Assembly: GCA_963585895.1 (NCBI GenBank)
Contig: OY757917.1
Coordinates: 101,488,368 to 101,552,367, forward strand
DNA from: Sepioteuthis lessoniana
Lineage: Eukaryota > Mollusca > Cephalopoda > Myopsida > Loliginidae
Reading direction: 5' to 3'
Length of the DNA: 64,000 bases
The translations under genes were made by a program, and so were the position numbers. Below the pieces are notes generated by a model, which saw only the letters and a program-made list of their open reading frames with translations, had not been told where the DNA came from and did not search any database. Shown one piece after another: positions 47,321-59,460 of this stretch (positions are counted from its first letter, which is position 1; each line of letters starts with the position of its first letter).

Positions 47321-47753
47321 GTTTTTTTTTTTCAAGAGGATATTAGTTTTATATATATATATATATATATATAATAGCATGGAAGCTTGTCATGAAGCCT
47401 GTGGTTGCAGACATCTTATAAATGACAATCATTAGGCAGAGAATGAACACATTTGAATGTGTAAAACTATCTTATAGATTATCTTATAATACAGAATCAT
47501 TTAAGACAATTTTAATAACCAACATTACATATGATTTTAATTCTGTATAATTAACAATATTGACACTTTGGTTAAATTTTCAAAATATCTTAATATTACT
47601 TTTTGTCAAGAGGAGATAGATTAGGTAAGGAAATTATACAGATGTATGTGTATGATGTACTATTTGTGTTTTTTTTTTAGAATGAAAATCCTTAAAAACC
47701 AAAAGATTTTTTTCATCTGAATAGAAATATTCAATATTTTATAAAATCTATAC

Positions 47754-47843
47754 CTTTGCTTGTAAGAAATTCTTCCCCAAGCTTAAGCAGTGTCCAGGGA
47801 CACATGTACTCTGAGATAACTTTCCATAATGGAGGAGGAATAT
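47754..47843 (-). CDS. LRRC41: LRRC41-like exon, cullin-box-like region
   Basis: Acceptor TTTTCTTTCAG; donor GTATAGATTTT. Encodes provisional residues 63-91: IPPPLWKVISEYMCPWTLLK, LGEEFLTSK. It follows the BC-box exon, where LRRC41 has its cullin-contact helices. Phase 1 at both ends. Confidence 0.9.
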
Positions 47844-47879
47844 CTGAAAGAAAAGAGAAAATTTTCTTAAACAAAAACC

Positions 47880-48290
47880 TTTCTCAGATCTACTATATAA
47901 AAAAAATTTTTTTTTAAATTAAAAAAATGAAAACAGAAAATGCTGCATGGAATGTACTTTACAAAACCAAGAAAAAATAAATAAAAAATAAAATACTATC
48001 TTCCAATTCATCCCCAAAATAGGATTCATAAAAAAAAAAAAAATTTTGACAAGAGATTTGCAATTCCAAACAATCTCTAGGAGAGAGAGACAGACAGAGA
48101 GAGACAAAAAAGGAGTTGAAAAGAAAAGAAAGAAAAAAAGACTTAAGAGTGAGTGAAAAAAGAAAGAAAAGAAAGAATGAGAAAGAAAAGCACTTGATGA
48201 CAATTTCTCCAATTCCTCTCCAAAAAAAAAATAAAAAAAAAAAAAATAAAAAATAATAAAAAAAAAAAAAAAAAAAACTATGCCTGTTGG
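47880..48290 (-). repeat. Pyrimidine-rich (sense) tract before an exon
   Basis: The plus strand is A/G-rich (GAAAGAAAAAAAG, GAGAGAGACAGACAGAGAGA, long A-runs). In gene sense it fills most of the 686-base intron before the 47843 acceptor. Confidence 0.7.
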
Positions 48291-48529
48291 GAGAAGAGAG
48301 CTCCATAAGAAAACTTCCATGGGCAGATTTGGAGGAACACCCCTCTACACACATTTCACATGCTTGAGAAAAATGCAGAAAGCAAAGTTAGAAGCATTCA
48401 CTCCCTTTAAAAAGTGGTTATAAAAAAAAAAGAAAAAAAGTCTAATGCAACACAGATGTACAAACAATTTCTCATAGAATGAAGGTTATTATTTGTGAAC
48501 TGAGAAATTATAACAGTGAGAAAGCTTAC

Positions 48530-48645
48530 CTTCTTCCAAGATCTTTTTTGGAAAGTTTATCACTTCCTTTCCCAAAACAATGGCACACTTGACATGAAGA
48601 GTTTGTGGGTTGTTGTTTGGACGTTCCTCTTTCAGCAAGAGGCCA
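48530..48645 (-). CDS. LRRC41: LRRC41-like exon carrying the Elongin BC-box
   Basis: Acceptor TTTTTCTTTTTTCCAG; donor GTAAGCTTTCT. Encodes provisional residues 24-61: LLLKEERPNNNPQ, then TLHVKCAIVL, an exact fit to the BC-box pattern (T/S/P)LxxxCxxx(aliphatic) at 38-47, then NFPKKILEE. Phase 2 in, phase 1 out. This is the main evidence for the ubiquitin-ligase receptor call. Confidence 0.92.
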
Positions 48646-48858
48646 CTGGAAAAAAGAAAAAGTAATTAAATTCCTAAATTGAATTAGTAGAAATTTCATT
48701 TTGCAAGGGTCAATTCTAGCATGCACTGTGTGTGTGTGTGACACTCAAATCCTTCAAGAAGTCAAAACCAGCTATCTTCAACCATTCCAATACTGCACAA
48801 TTTTAAAAAAGATTAAGCACACCATACAAGCCAAGAGATTAGCTCTAATTATTTTTTT

Positions 48859-48865
<7 letters not shown>

Positions 48866-48920
<55 letters not shown>
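48866..48920. repeat. (TA)n microsatellite
   Basis: About 27 TA units after a T-run, in the intron between the BC-box exon and the upstream exon. Confidence 0.95.
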
Positions 48921-48924
<4 letters not shown>

Positions 48925-48928
<4 letters not shown>

Positions 48929-51012
48929 ATCATTATATAATTAACTTAAATCACTAGTCGAAAATCTTCTACTAAAGTTTCACCTTAACGGATCATCAGG
49001 AAGTTTACGCTTGACTAAATTCTAAGGAGAAATTGCTTTGCTTTATTCACCAAAAACCCCCACCTATCCTAGAATTTGCATAACAAAAAAAAAAACAAAA
49101 AAAACGTGGTGATTCGAGATATTTTTATCTCTTGTTCCTGGCCAGGGGTTTTTTGTTTTTTCTGGTACCGTGAATACTGGTAGATATTAGATTAGTAAAT
49201 ATATTATTTATTATCATTATTATATATAATAAAAAGTCAAATCATATGACATTTTCAGATCATAGGATGGAGAGAATGAAAGAAGAGGAAAATAGGGGGA
49301 AAAAGCAAGTATGAAAGAGAAAAAAAGCCAGAGTGATAAAGTGAGGGCGTTGAATTTTTTTAGATGACCACAAGGATACAAGGAAATACTTCTAGAGTGA
49401 TAATAAAAGTAATATTTCTTCAATGTTCAATTCGTAAAATAAACAATGCACATAGATATTCACTGGATAAAGCTAAGTTTAGCATTCCTCAAGTACCTGA
49501 TAGGTGACAATCATGCTTGCTTTTAGCTTTGCATGTCTGAGCACTTGTAATAGGAAAGTTTAAGAGTAAAGTATATCTCATAACCTGAGGGTATAAAGGA
49601 TTACAGGAGAAAGTAACAAATTTTGTTCGTGGGCATTATATAAAATACACCAGTTTTCAGCTAAATTGTGCAAGGCCACAGAAAATTAGGAAAATACTTT
49701 GAGGATTGAATAATGATGCTACCAATTAAGATTTTGTCACAAAATGCAGAAAACTTGCATCAAGCCCCTATATCGAGGTTAGAGAACCAGAAGTGTTTAT
49801 GACTATGCTAAGAACTAAAAGAAACGACTTTGGTTGGACACATTCATTTCTGAAAATGGACATTTTATAATGATCATATATTCCATCATATTTTCAATTA
49901 AAGTATCTCAAACTCCCTCCTCTGATATGCTGTCTTTGAGTCTTTATTGTCCTCCAACTCAAATCTTATCCTCAAGATAAAAAGTTTCCGTTGAAAGCAG
50001 AATTCATGCAGAAATACATCTGATGATTGCTACACTTGTATAATATAGAAAAACTATAGTTCAAAAAATTTTGAACAATCTAACCAAATAACTTAAAGTA
50101 TTAGTTGAAATTTATTAAAAGATAAAAAGAAAAATCTCTTTGTGACTAAAATTATTTTCAATGCCACTTAATATAATTAAAAACAAGTTAAGAGAATTTA
50201 CTTTAAAAAAAATAAATAATAAAAAGTGCTGTTCCAGGTTTAAAGAAAGTTGGAGACAAAGAAGAGATAAAGAGTTCACATAAGGAAAAAGTCAGATAAG
50301 TGGTCAGAGAAAAATACCACTCACTTTATTCTGACCTGATCTCAAAAAGAGAAAGATGTGAAATGGTATTCTCAAGTCTATGAAGGAAAACTCAGTTTGT
50401 CAAATCATAGCCTATCCACCAACCAATTCAAGGTGAACTAGATCCTTACTTGTTTCTCAGCTGACACTTGACTGATCCAACTTGTATAAGACTGTTTCAG
50501 ACACCTACCACAAGAGAACTCAGAATTGATCTTTTCTTGTGGGTAAGACAACCTCATCAACAGCCGTCTGACAATAGTAGCATGAAAATTAACTTTCAAA
50601 ACGATTTGCTTTTAATACTTTTAACTCCTTTTTAATAATAATCTAAGATCTGTCCTTTATTAAATTATATAATGAATTAAATAATCCTAAAACACTTAAA
50701 ATACCCACCTCTTCAATTTGTCTGCTTTTACTACATAAATTCCAACGGGATCTTAAGAATGTTTTTTTTTTTTTATGGCAGCGTAACCTGATGGACACAA
50801 AGGGGTTGATAGAAAATCAGTCAATTCTTCATACAACTTTTTTCTTTTTCATCAGAGCAACTCAGAAACAACAAAAACAAAGTAATAAACAAAATAAGTT
50901 TGCATGAAATACTCTGTCATAAACAATGTGCCTCAAAATTGTAGGAGGGTGCTACAATATTGACGAGGGGGTGGTCAACATGAAGATCAATTTTTGATAA
51001 ACTGACACTGAC
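48925..51012. other. Intron sequence, no exon recognised
   Basis: More complex than most of the window, with no SINE seen. 49450-50750 lacks obvious repeats, but no open, properly bordered exon was found on either strand. Confidence 0.5.
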
Positions 51013-51094
51013 CTGTCCACTTCATGTCCAAGAAGTTCAGCCAGTAGCCGAGTAGCAAATGCATTGTGTATGGGAGCCATCCAGGGCAGCAGAT
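51013..51094 (-). CDS. LRRC41: LRRC41-like N-terminal exon
   Basis: Acceptor TTTGTTCTGTTTCAG; donor GTCAGTGTCAG. One of three frames is open and joins both neighbours: LLPWMAPIHNAFATRLLAEL, LGHEVD. The Met of MAPIHN (51078-51080) could start the protein if the upstream exon is wrong, but its context is weak (T at -3). Phase 1 in, phase 2 out. Confidence 0.82.
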
Positions 51095-51665
51095 CTGAAA
51101 CAGAACAAATTACTTGATAAGAAAACACTGAATTGAATAAGAATGAAAACAAAAGTTTCAGTCAGAGAGAAATAAAAGATTTTATTTAGAACAGCAAATA
51201 AGTAATAATTAAAGTTTATTTTCATGTTCCTATCGATTCATTAATAATGATAGTCTGACATAAAAGAAAATTGTGAGATTTTATATATATCTCATGTGAC
51301 ACCCCACCTCTGAAGGAAATAAGTAATATCTGAGAGATGTGTTTAGCAAGAAGTCAATTCAGTTTAACTGTTTTCTTTTATGCATATTCCATGTTTGACT
51401 ATACTAAAAGATGAGCTGTGTTTTAAATATCTAATTGGTAAGCAAAATTCTTAATTTTATTTTTCTGTTTTTTTTAATAACTAATCCATAAATGAAGTCT
51501 AGCTTTGATTTTACAACTATTAAGAGTTAAGATATCCCAAAATTTAATTTCACTACAAACTTCAAAAACAGGTGGCATTGGAAATTTAATGTTACCAGCA
51601 GTGGATAATTTGGGAAGGAGAATAACAAAAAAAATTTAGGGACTGGCAGGAATTTACTTGAATCA

Positions 51666-51668
<3 letters not shown>

Positions 51669-51699
<31 letters not shown>

Positions 51700-51879
51700 T
51701 ACATGAATTAGGAGAATCATTTTATTAAATCAGTTTAAAATAAAACTTTTCTGGTGTCACTATTGAAAATGTGCTGGATGAACTGTTCCCTTTAGTTTTA
51801 TTAATTTAAACCGATTTAATAAAATGTGTCCCCTAATTAATGTAATCACATTATATACACACACACACACACACACACA
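51669..51879. mobile_element. Fold-back element ended by (GT)n/(CA)n
   Basis: (GT)n then AATTACATGAATTAGG and ATTTTATTAAATCAGTTTAA at the left; TTTAAACCGATTTAATAAAA, CCTAATTAATGTAAT and (CA)n at the right. Arms of about 80-88 bases, loop of about 40. MITE-like. Confidence 0.75.
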
Positions 51880-53159
51880 AAGAAAATAAAATTGCAACAG
51901 CTAAAGGAGAATGATTTTGGCCTGAGAATTGACTACAGTTGTTACATCCCCTTATTTTGGAACCTGTGCACATTCTGATCATTTACTGTAATCTCCAGCT
52001 GTATTACCTTTATGTTAAACTTTTAGTAAATTAAAACATTACCATTCAAAAACTATTTTCCAACAGTAGGTACATACAAGTAATTTTTTTCCCTTTAATA
52101 ACATCCCAATATGAAAAACATTAATTTACTTTGTGACAAGAGGTTGGCAGCAGGGGAAAGAAAAAAAAAAAAATGAAATTTTGGGAAAAAGGAGAAGAAA
52201 AAATTGATATGAAGAAGGATGAGGTACAACCCAACCAAAATATAGGAAAAACGATAAAGATACTAATCTAAATTCATACAAGGATTCATTTCCAATACTT
52301 GTAATGAAAAAATAAAAATCTGGCAATTTTGTCAATTTAGGGCCATTACAGTTCACGTACAGCCTGTTGTGCTTTCTGAATGGCTTGCCTAATTTCATGA
52401 GGAAAATTTTTAAAGTCTTTCATATAGTCAAATGAATAAATTTTTAAAAAACACTACTTTTATCAAAATTTTTATAATTTATTTTTATATTAATGTTACC
52501 TTTCAATTTAAAAGTAACAAATTAAATTATCTGTCAGATTATTAAATATGCACCTGTAATTTGAAGAAAATGGTTTTAATAAAATTTTGATTCACAGATC
52601 ATGAAAATTTTCTTTTTTTCTTTGATACACAGATCATATTTATACTGCATGTATTCATTTTTTTTTTTTTTTTAAATTATTATTCCATCATGTATCATGG
52701 TAGCAGTGTTTTAATCACATTGATATCAGTGATCAATATTATATCAAGACTTTAATTTTCTTAGAGAAAAAAATCTTTTTATCAAAGAGGAAGGAGAGAG
52801 AAAGAAAGAAAAAAAAAACCCACTTTCCCCATTTCAAAAGTAGATACTTAAGTATATGGTCTTCTGTAGTAAAAATGGTTGAAGCAGCTTCCAAAAAAAT
52901 TACCTCGAAATCTTTAGAGTCCCAATTTATAAGCCTCCTCGTCTCTTGTGGCCCACCCTCCCCTTAAAAAAAAAAAAAAAATAAAAAAAAAAAGCTGGCC
53001 TGTATCCGATTTAGAGCAAAACTGGACTCCAATTTTAGGCCAAGAACTCTTGATATATTTCATTTTATAGTTGAAATACATTTTTATTAAAAAGATTTCA
53101 GAAGTCACAATACAAATTTAAGAATACATTGCACTTTCATATTCATATTTTTATGTAGT
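51880..53159. other. Intron sequence, no gene recognised
   Basis: AT-rich with several A/T-runs (52659-52673, 52963-52994). Confidence 0.6.
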
Positions 53160-54050
53160 AGTTTAAGTTTTTGTTTTCATGCACATGGTCCCATCAAATG
53201 CAAATAATTTTTAAACAGATTTATCTGACCCATCGACGAAACCCAAATAGGTACAGTTATTTTTAGCCAGGGTGGACCTAGGTTGGTTGATTGGGTTTTA
53301 TGGCATGTCAACCTTTATAGGTTATTTACAGTTTAATTGGGAAAAACATTTCTATTTCTAGCTATTCAGTTTAGTCAAGCAGTTCTAATTCAGCTAATTC
53401 AGTTTAGTATAAGTACAGATTTTGTTTACGCACAGTTACATGTCAAAACATTTCTATGTTAAACAATTTCGTTTAGTGTAAATACAGTTTCAATGTCAAA
53501 AACTAGTTCTATTTCAAATAATTCAGTTTAGCATAAGCACGCAGTTTAAATGTAAGTACGGTTTAATTGTCAAAAACATTTCTATTTCAAGCTATTCAGT
53601 TTAATCAAACAATTCAGTTTAGCATAAGTATGCCATTAGTTCTACTTAACTCATAGATAGGGCCCTTATCAGGTGCTACCACTCTGGGTCAGAGTGGACC
53701 TGGGACCAATGGCAATGAAGGGGTGCTGCGTATTCTCCAAAGCCCCATTACTGGGACCTCACCATCAAATTGTTTAGCGTCATATCCAGGATACTCGTTA
53801 GTTGAGGGGGGGGTACCCCTCTGCAGAGAAGCAGTCTGTGTATTCTACAGCCTCAGCCAGCTAGGCAAGGTGGACCTAGGAGTAATGGCAATGAAGGCAT
53901 ATTTCATACTTCCCAAATTTCCACAACTTGAGCTTCATCAGATACAGTTTAGGGTCATACCCAAAACTGCCCCATTTTTTTTTTGAAAGGGGAGAAGAGT
54001 CTTACCCTTCTGCAGGGGTTACAGTTAGCATATTCGTAACCCCTTATGAC
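53160..54050 (-). mobile_element. SINE family A-prime, split by a family-A copy
   Basis: The left part ends AGCCAGGGTGGACCTAGG (53282) and the right part resumes GGTGGACCTAGGAGTAATGG (53869), then CAGATACAGTTTAGGGTCAT. Confidence 0.75.
53283..53868 (-). mobile_element. SINE family A, long form, 12-bp target-site duplication
   Basis: GGTGGACCTAGG at 53271-53282 and 53869-53880. The copy is 586 bp because the AAACATTTCTATTTC... module with CTATTCAGTTTAG is repeated several times between tail and body. Confidence 0.88.
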
Positions 54051-54429
54051 ATGGGGAAAAAATGTTACGATACAAAGAGTCGCCATCTTTCCTAACAATG
54101 TCAATAAAGCAGATTTAAGTTTGCTAGATGACTGACTGACTTAAAACAATTGGCTTTTTTTTTTCTCTTTTTAATGTCTGTTTACACATGTGACAGCAGG
54201 AATTACTGGATTTATTTATTTATAGTAATCAATTGTCATTTAAATCCAGTTCAATGATTCTTTAGAAGGTGAACACGAGGATGTTTATCTGAAAAGAATA
54301 ACTAAAAAATAATCATTTACTAAGTTTAGTTTTGGGACAATATTGCAAGTATGGGGACACCCAGTGAGATCTAAAACCAAACTTCTGGTCATTATTATAC
54401 CATAAGAAGCCCTAATAAATACTAAATTT

Positions 54430-54520
54430 AGCTTAGTCTTAGAACAAGGCTATGAGGCATCTAGTGAGGATTGATCTCACTACTCAGTGTTATTAGACTA
54501 GATTGCTAATCAGTATTCTT
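54430..54520 (-). repeat. Dispersed repeat family G fragment
   Basis: TGAGATCAATCCTCACTAG in minus sense, then ATGCCTCATAGCC, similar to 40690-40775. Confidence 0.35.
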
Positions 54521-54688
54521 TTCACCGAGTACTTACAGAATATCAAATTCAGGAAAAGTAAAATTCAGTTAAAATCCCTCAAATCATGTAAAAGAAGCAA
54601 GAAAATAAAGATAAAACAATATTATAAACATTCAATCCACCAGATTTCATAAAGAGAAATAGAAAGAGATGTAGATGACTATATGATC

Positions 54689-54689
<1 letters not shown>

Positions 54690-54757
<68 letters not shown>
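54690..54757. repeat. (GT)n(TA)n(CA)n perfect-type palindrome
   Basis: ATCGTGTGTGTGTG...TATATATA...CACACAC...ACACGAT: the two flanks complement each other, with the TA tract at the centre. Confidence 0.92.
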
Positions 54758-54759
54758 AT

Positions 54760-56335
54760 AGATATAGAAAGTTAGTTTCAACAGCAATCAAAAAAGTAGA
54801 TATCAAATTTTGGCAATTAAATTATTTGAAATAAAATAAGTAGTGGATAGGATACAGCCAGAAAATATTTTCCAGGGCAGCAGTTTTCACCTCTCCCACC
54901 TCAATCTTTGATTTAAATCATTTATAAGTAAAATTCATTGCACAAGTTCATTTACCCCCCACACACACACACACACAGAGGGGTTACAGGTATTATTCTG
55001 AGTACAACCAAGAAATTTTTCTATTTTTTTTTTTTTTTTTTTTTTTTTTAAGAGAAACTTGAGAAACACATACTTGAAATCATAAATATACTGTATGTAT
55101 ATATTATAAGTAGAGAAACCCCCTCTCCATCAAAAATGGACCATGGATTTCATCTCTAGGTTGGCTTGAGAGGTGTTAAAATCCTTCATTTGAAAACTTA
55201 TCAGGTACCTAAAAAAATATGAACTTAGCTGACTATATATTCTACATAAAAGAATTTGGACCAAAATTTCAACATCTGTAAGAGAGCATGCTTTCCAACA
55301 AAACCTCCTTGTTCCCAAAAACTGGAGTTCTTCCAAAATAGGATGACATGGGATTCAGTTAACTCCTATGGCAACACTAATACCATGTTGTGTAACATGT
55401 TAACCTTCCTTTAAACAACATTGTCATTGTGAAGTGAAGATACCAGGCAGCAAAGGTAATGGCTCGTCTTCTTATAACCTTGCCCAGACCAGTGTCAAGA
55501 TCCATGCAGATGCACTGTCTTGAGAAACTCACAGATGACACACACACACACAGATATAAATATGTGAAAGAGACGTTGGGTATTTTATCAGTAGGTTAGT
55601 GAGGATCAAAAACAAACTATTGAATGAATATTCTCTATATTTCTTACTCGCAGAAATGTTACTATCATTTACATAGAACACCAGGATCTAAACCAAAGAG
55701 AATGATTTTTTGGATCCAAATTTGAGAAAGAGTCACAATATAAAAGAAATTGTGTATGTGCATGCACAAGGACACATTTTATCAAAGATTTCAAAATTTC
55801 TGATGAGCATGCATTTTATATTATGTTCCTAAATCCTTTCAACAAAAAATTCTATATTTACTATTTGATAAAAAGACTTTCAATTCTGCATTAAATTCAA
55901 TTGAAGATTCCAACAAGAACATATTCCCACAAAGTTTTTAGCCTTAATATTAAACTTGTAATTACTTGAAAGAAAAAAAAATCTATTTTCTCTAAAAAAG
56001 TAGACTAACAGCACAAAGGGAAAAAATATATCTCAAAGAAACAGGCAACTGAATCAAATAACTATGATTACATAAACAGCTTAGAAGCCTTAAATATATA
56101 ATAAGTTTTATACATTATTTATGCATCAGATTGACAAACCTTCAAATCCGATTAGATCTTTATAATTACCAAACAGACAACAAAACTAAGACTTTCTGAA
56201 ATTATTCCCAAGACAAAAAACTGTATCCTATTAAAACCTGCAATAAAACAAGATGATTCAGAATCACATCAATAAGTTGATAAAAATCAAAGACAAACTT
56301 CTTTCTGATGCATAAAAAATGAAAATCATATGCCC

Positions 56336-56338
<3 letters not shown>
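54760..56338. other. Intron sequence, no gene recognised
   Basis: Includes a T-run at 55023-55049 and short CA tracts at 54959 and 55536. No exon found. Confidence 0.55.
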
Positions 56339-56370
<32 letters not shown>

Positions 56371-56375
56371 AAAGA

Positions 56376-56406
<31 letters not shown>
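56339..56406. repeat. A29 run and (GT)n
   Basis: An A-run at 56339-56367 followed by a (GT)n tract at 56379-56406. Confidence 0.95.
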
Positions 56407-56408
<2 letters not shown>

Positions 56409-56429
56409 CTCAAAAATCTGATATCCAAT

Positions 56430-56690
56430 TGTTTCAGAAAAATTGATATTTCATCAAATAACTCGGCAAATTCTCTTTCGAATGATCTCAAATTTTAGCC
56501 ATATAAAAACAATATCCAATTGTTACGTTTAATATTTAAACACCTTTTCTTTTTCAGTGAATTGCATTTCTATGCCTGAAAAAAGAAAAAATTGATATCT
56601 TCATATTCTAATATGGCCAGTTTTTCAAATGATCTCAGACTTTAACAGCATGTGTAGAAGTAACTCAAAATTCTGTCTTTAATGTTTTTT
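56430..56690. repeat. Relative of the 22.8-kb fold-back element
   Basis: GTTTCAGAAAAATTGATAT, CGAATGATCTCAAATTTTAG, CTTTTTCAGTGAATTGCATT and CAAAATTCTGTCTTTAATG all have counterparts at 22680-23044. Confidence 0.5.
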
Positions 56691-56711
56691 TATTAAACAA
56701 CCAGTCTTAAC

Positions 56712-57152
56712 TGCCCAGTAGTTTACAGTGGATATGCTCACTGCACCTCCACAAAGGCAGTAAGATCTCCTCCAACAATTGTCCTGGATACGACACTAAA
56801 CCATCTGATGGTGAGGCTACAGTCCTGGAACTCTGAGGTACATAGAGTACTCCTCCACTGCGTCAGAGTAGACCTGGAAGTAATGGCAGGGTGGTAGTAC
56901 TAATTAGGGTCCTAACCATAGGACAAATAGAACTGTTTGACCATTTAACAGTGTGCAAACAAATGACTGATGTAAAATAAATTGTTAATGTTAGATAGCA
57001 ATACTTGAAATCATTTAACTGTGAGCAAACTAGTGAGCCCTTGTATGTTTAAAGATGTTACCTTCAAACTATTCATTTACAAATCACATGTTTAATATAT
57101 TTATAAACAGGATTTGGTATTAAATAACTTACAAGGGTTGATATGCCACCGG
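56712..57152 (+). mobile_element. SINE family A copy, plus sense
   Basis: A worn head (CTGCCCAGTAGTTTACAGTG), ACTAAACCATCTGATGGTGA, modules and tail GGTATTAAATAACTTACAAG with GTTGATATGCCACC. Confidence 0.75.
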
Positions 57153-57399
57153 TCAGTCAGTTGATATGTAACATGTGTGTTACACAGAAAAGATCAGAAT
57201 GATGTTTACATAGTCTCTACAACACAATCCAAGTTCAGATTTTTTTTGCTTTAATAGAAGTTTTTAAAAATCTTTATAGTCATTAAAAATGAAATAATTA
57301 GCTAAATAGCTCTTCTTGTGAACTTAGCTCAATGGTAGCTGATACAGTATATGTAAAAAAGGTATATGTAAAAAGATTTCCTTCATTTATGCTGAGAAG

Positions 57400-57528
57400 A
57401 ACGATGGTCTGGGGTAAGATATCCTACTGACGTAAAGTCAGCCAGGTTTCAATCTTAGCTTAAAGAATCTCGCAGGTCTAGCCATATTAAAGAATTGTGA
57501 TACAACAAATCAGTGTCAGTGGATGACA
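57400..57528 (+). mobile_element. SINE family E copy
   Basis: ACGATGGTCTGGGGTAAGAT, B-box-like CAGGTTTCAATCTTAG and the end TTGTGATACAACAAATCAGT with GTGGATGACACACA, running into TA repeats. Matches 2045-2172. Confidence 0.55.
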
Positions 57529-57799
57529 CACACACATATATATATATATATAACAAATATACTGAAAAGCTCTGGTTTGCAGGAGCTCAAAATCAAACCT
57601 TTAAACTCGGCGCTAACCTGATACTCATCTCCATATTTGTTACTATTTTTTTTTTTTCAATTTATTCCATATACATTTTTTTAAATACTAGACATAAGAA
57701 ATAGTGTAACTATTTTTATGCCAGTTATTTTATTGTTCAACATTTCATACCTCCCATCAAACTGTTGGTCCCTCTTATGTTAAGAAAGATGGGAGAGTC

Positions 57800-57840
<41 letters not shown>

Positions 57841-57859
57841 GCATACACACACACACACA

Positions 57860-57950
57860 ATTGGTAAAATAGTAGGATGGGATTGGGTTCTCTAGCTTTG
57901 GTAGGGCAGCCCATCTAGGAGAAGGAAAAACAATTCAAAACCTGAGGAGT
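57860..57950 (+). mobile_element. SINE family B fragment
   Basis: Body piece only: GGTAAAATAGTAGGATGGGA, TTTGGTAGGGCAGCCCATCT and AGGAGAAGGAAAAACAATTC. A (TA)n(CA)n tract stands before it (57803-57858). Confidence 0.6.
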
Positions 57951-59055
57951 GTTGTTCAAGAGATCTTTAGCACATTGGTGTACTATTCTTCTGCTATCAA
58001 CTAATCCAAGAATTAGAGATGGGCGGCTTAGCAATTTATGTTTCTTATCGGTTTTTTTTCTTCCTTGATACGGTGGTTTTCAATTTTTTTTTTTTTTTAG
58101 TTTAGTATTTCTGCTTTCTAAGAAAGCCATTCATTTTCTTGTGTAATAATTACATTTCCAGTTGATCTGATTTCGTTTGAGATGGACAAATTTGCAACTT
58201 AGTCCATTCAACTAGCTATTTCTTGTGTATTTCTTGTCTAATCTTAAAAGTATTTATATGGCTGGAAAGAAAAAATCTTTTTAAATAAAATGCAATCTAA
58301 CATTAAAGCAAAACTGGCAAATATTTCTTTATTTTTACTTGCTATTTTGTTAATTTTACTACAAAAAGTATTTTTTGGAAAACTGAAACAGATTTCAGAC
58401 ATCACGATGCACTTTCCTTTTTTTTTTAATTTTTTGAAAACATTCTGATAGGAAAGATTTTCAAGTCTCATATCCATCTTATTCCCTTTTCTTCATTTCT
58501 TTTGTAAACAAATAGATTTCACATTTATTTCCTAAAATTAATCAAATGTTTTTTATCATTTTTCTTTAATCTTTTCCTGTTACAATAATATAAATACTGA
58601 TAAAATTTAATTTTATTAAAATCTGAAAATCTTTTTCAAGTGTTTCCATGGATATGGTCACTCAGTAGTGATAACACTAAACCAAAAGATTTTGGTATCA
58701 TTGAAAAAAAAAAAAAAAAAAATATTGATGCAATTTGACAATGTGAAGATGAAACTGAAAAAAGTTGGTTTTTCAGTTAAACTGCCCATCTCTACCATGT
58801 TTCACAATTGTCTCAACAAAGAATAAAGTAAACAGGGGAGATTTGAGAGACTGCTGCTATCTTCAGATTATTTCTGGGAAATGGTTAACATTTGAACAAT
58901 GGAGCAGAAAACCTTATGTGTGAAAAGATTACAAACTAAGTCTTTCAAGGAACTTCAAGGAAGATACAAAAGGAAGTTCAATTTCAATGAATTTCCAAAC
59001 AGGAGTCAGATTTTCAAGTTGGTCAACAACTTTGAAGCTCATGGTACAAGTGAAG
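57951..59055. other. Intron sequence, no gene recognised
   Basis: AT-rich with several T/A runs. No exon found. Confidence 0.55.
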
Positions 59056-59059
59056 TTTG

Positions 59060-59297
59060 TAGACAGCGACACAAGTTCAAATACTGGATGAGACCAATTG
59101 CATAGGACTAATACCTTTGGGAATGGTATGAATCCAATTCTTCTCACTTTGTGTAAGTAGTAGGGCAGACTGGGCTCTTCAGCCTTGCTTAGGCTTTCTA
59201 GGAGAAAGAAAACTGATTTCGAACCTGTTAAACTCCACTCAAAAATTGATCTAGTATCACATCCTGCCCGTGCGGATGGGTTGGGTAAATACACACA
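59060..59297 (+). mobile_element. SINE family B copy
   Basis: Head remnant CGACACAAGTTCAAATACTG, body GTATGAATCCAATTCTTCTC and end ATCACATCCTGCCCGTGCGG plus GGGTTGGGTAAATAC. Confidence 0.75.
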
Positions 59298-59460
59298 TGG
59301 TGTAACAGTTATCTTAGTAAGAAAATGGATTTGACAAGACAAATTCAAATCTTAGACAAGGTTATTTGCATTTCTCTTCATGCTAATGCCAAATGGGAAA
59401 GATATGAATCCATTTATTTAACTACAGACGTGGGTAAAACAGTAGAGAAGACTTCTGCAT
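59298..59460 (+). mobile_element. SINE family B copy in tandem with the previous one
   Basis: ATGGTGTAACAGTTATCTTA and ACAAATTCAAATCTTAGACA (A and B boxes), then GATATGAATCCATTTATTTA. It starts where the previous copy ends. Confidence 0.6.

Noticed and set aside
47919-48354. Two overlapping Phe/Ser-rich minus ORFs
   Set aside because: Translation of a C/T-rich tract in an intron between two well-supported exons.
51078-51080. Definite start codon of the host gene
   Set aside because: The exon has a splice acceptor and an open frame upstream of the Met, and a phase-matched upstream exon candidate exists.
54690-54757. Rho-independent terminator
   Set aside because: Dinucleotide palindrome in eukaryotic DNA; no bacterial gene context.
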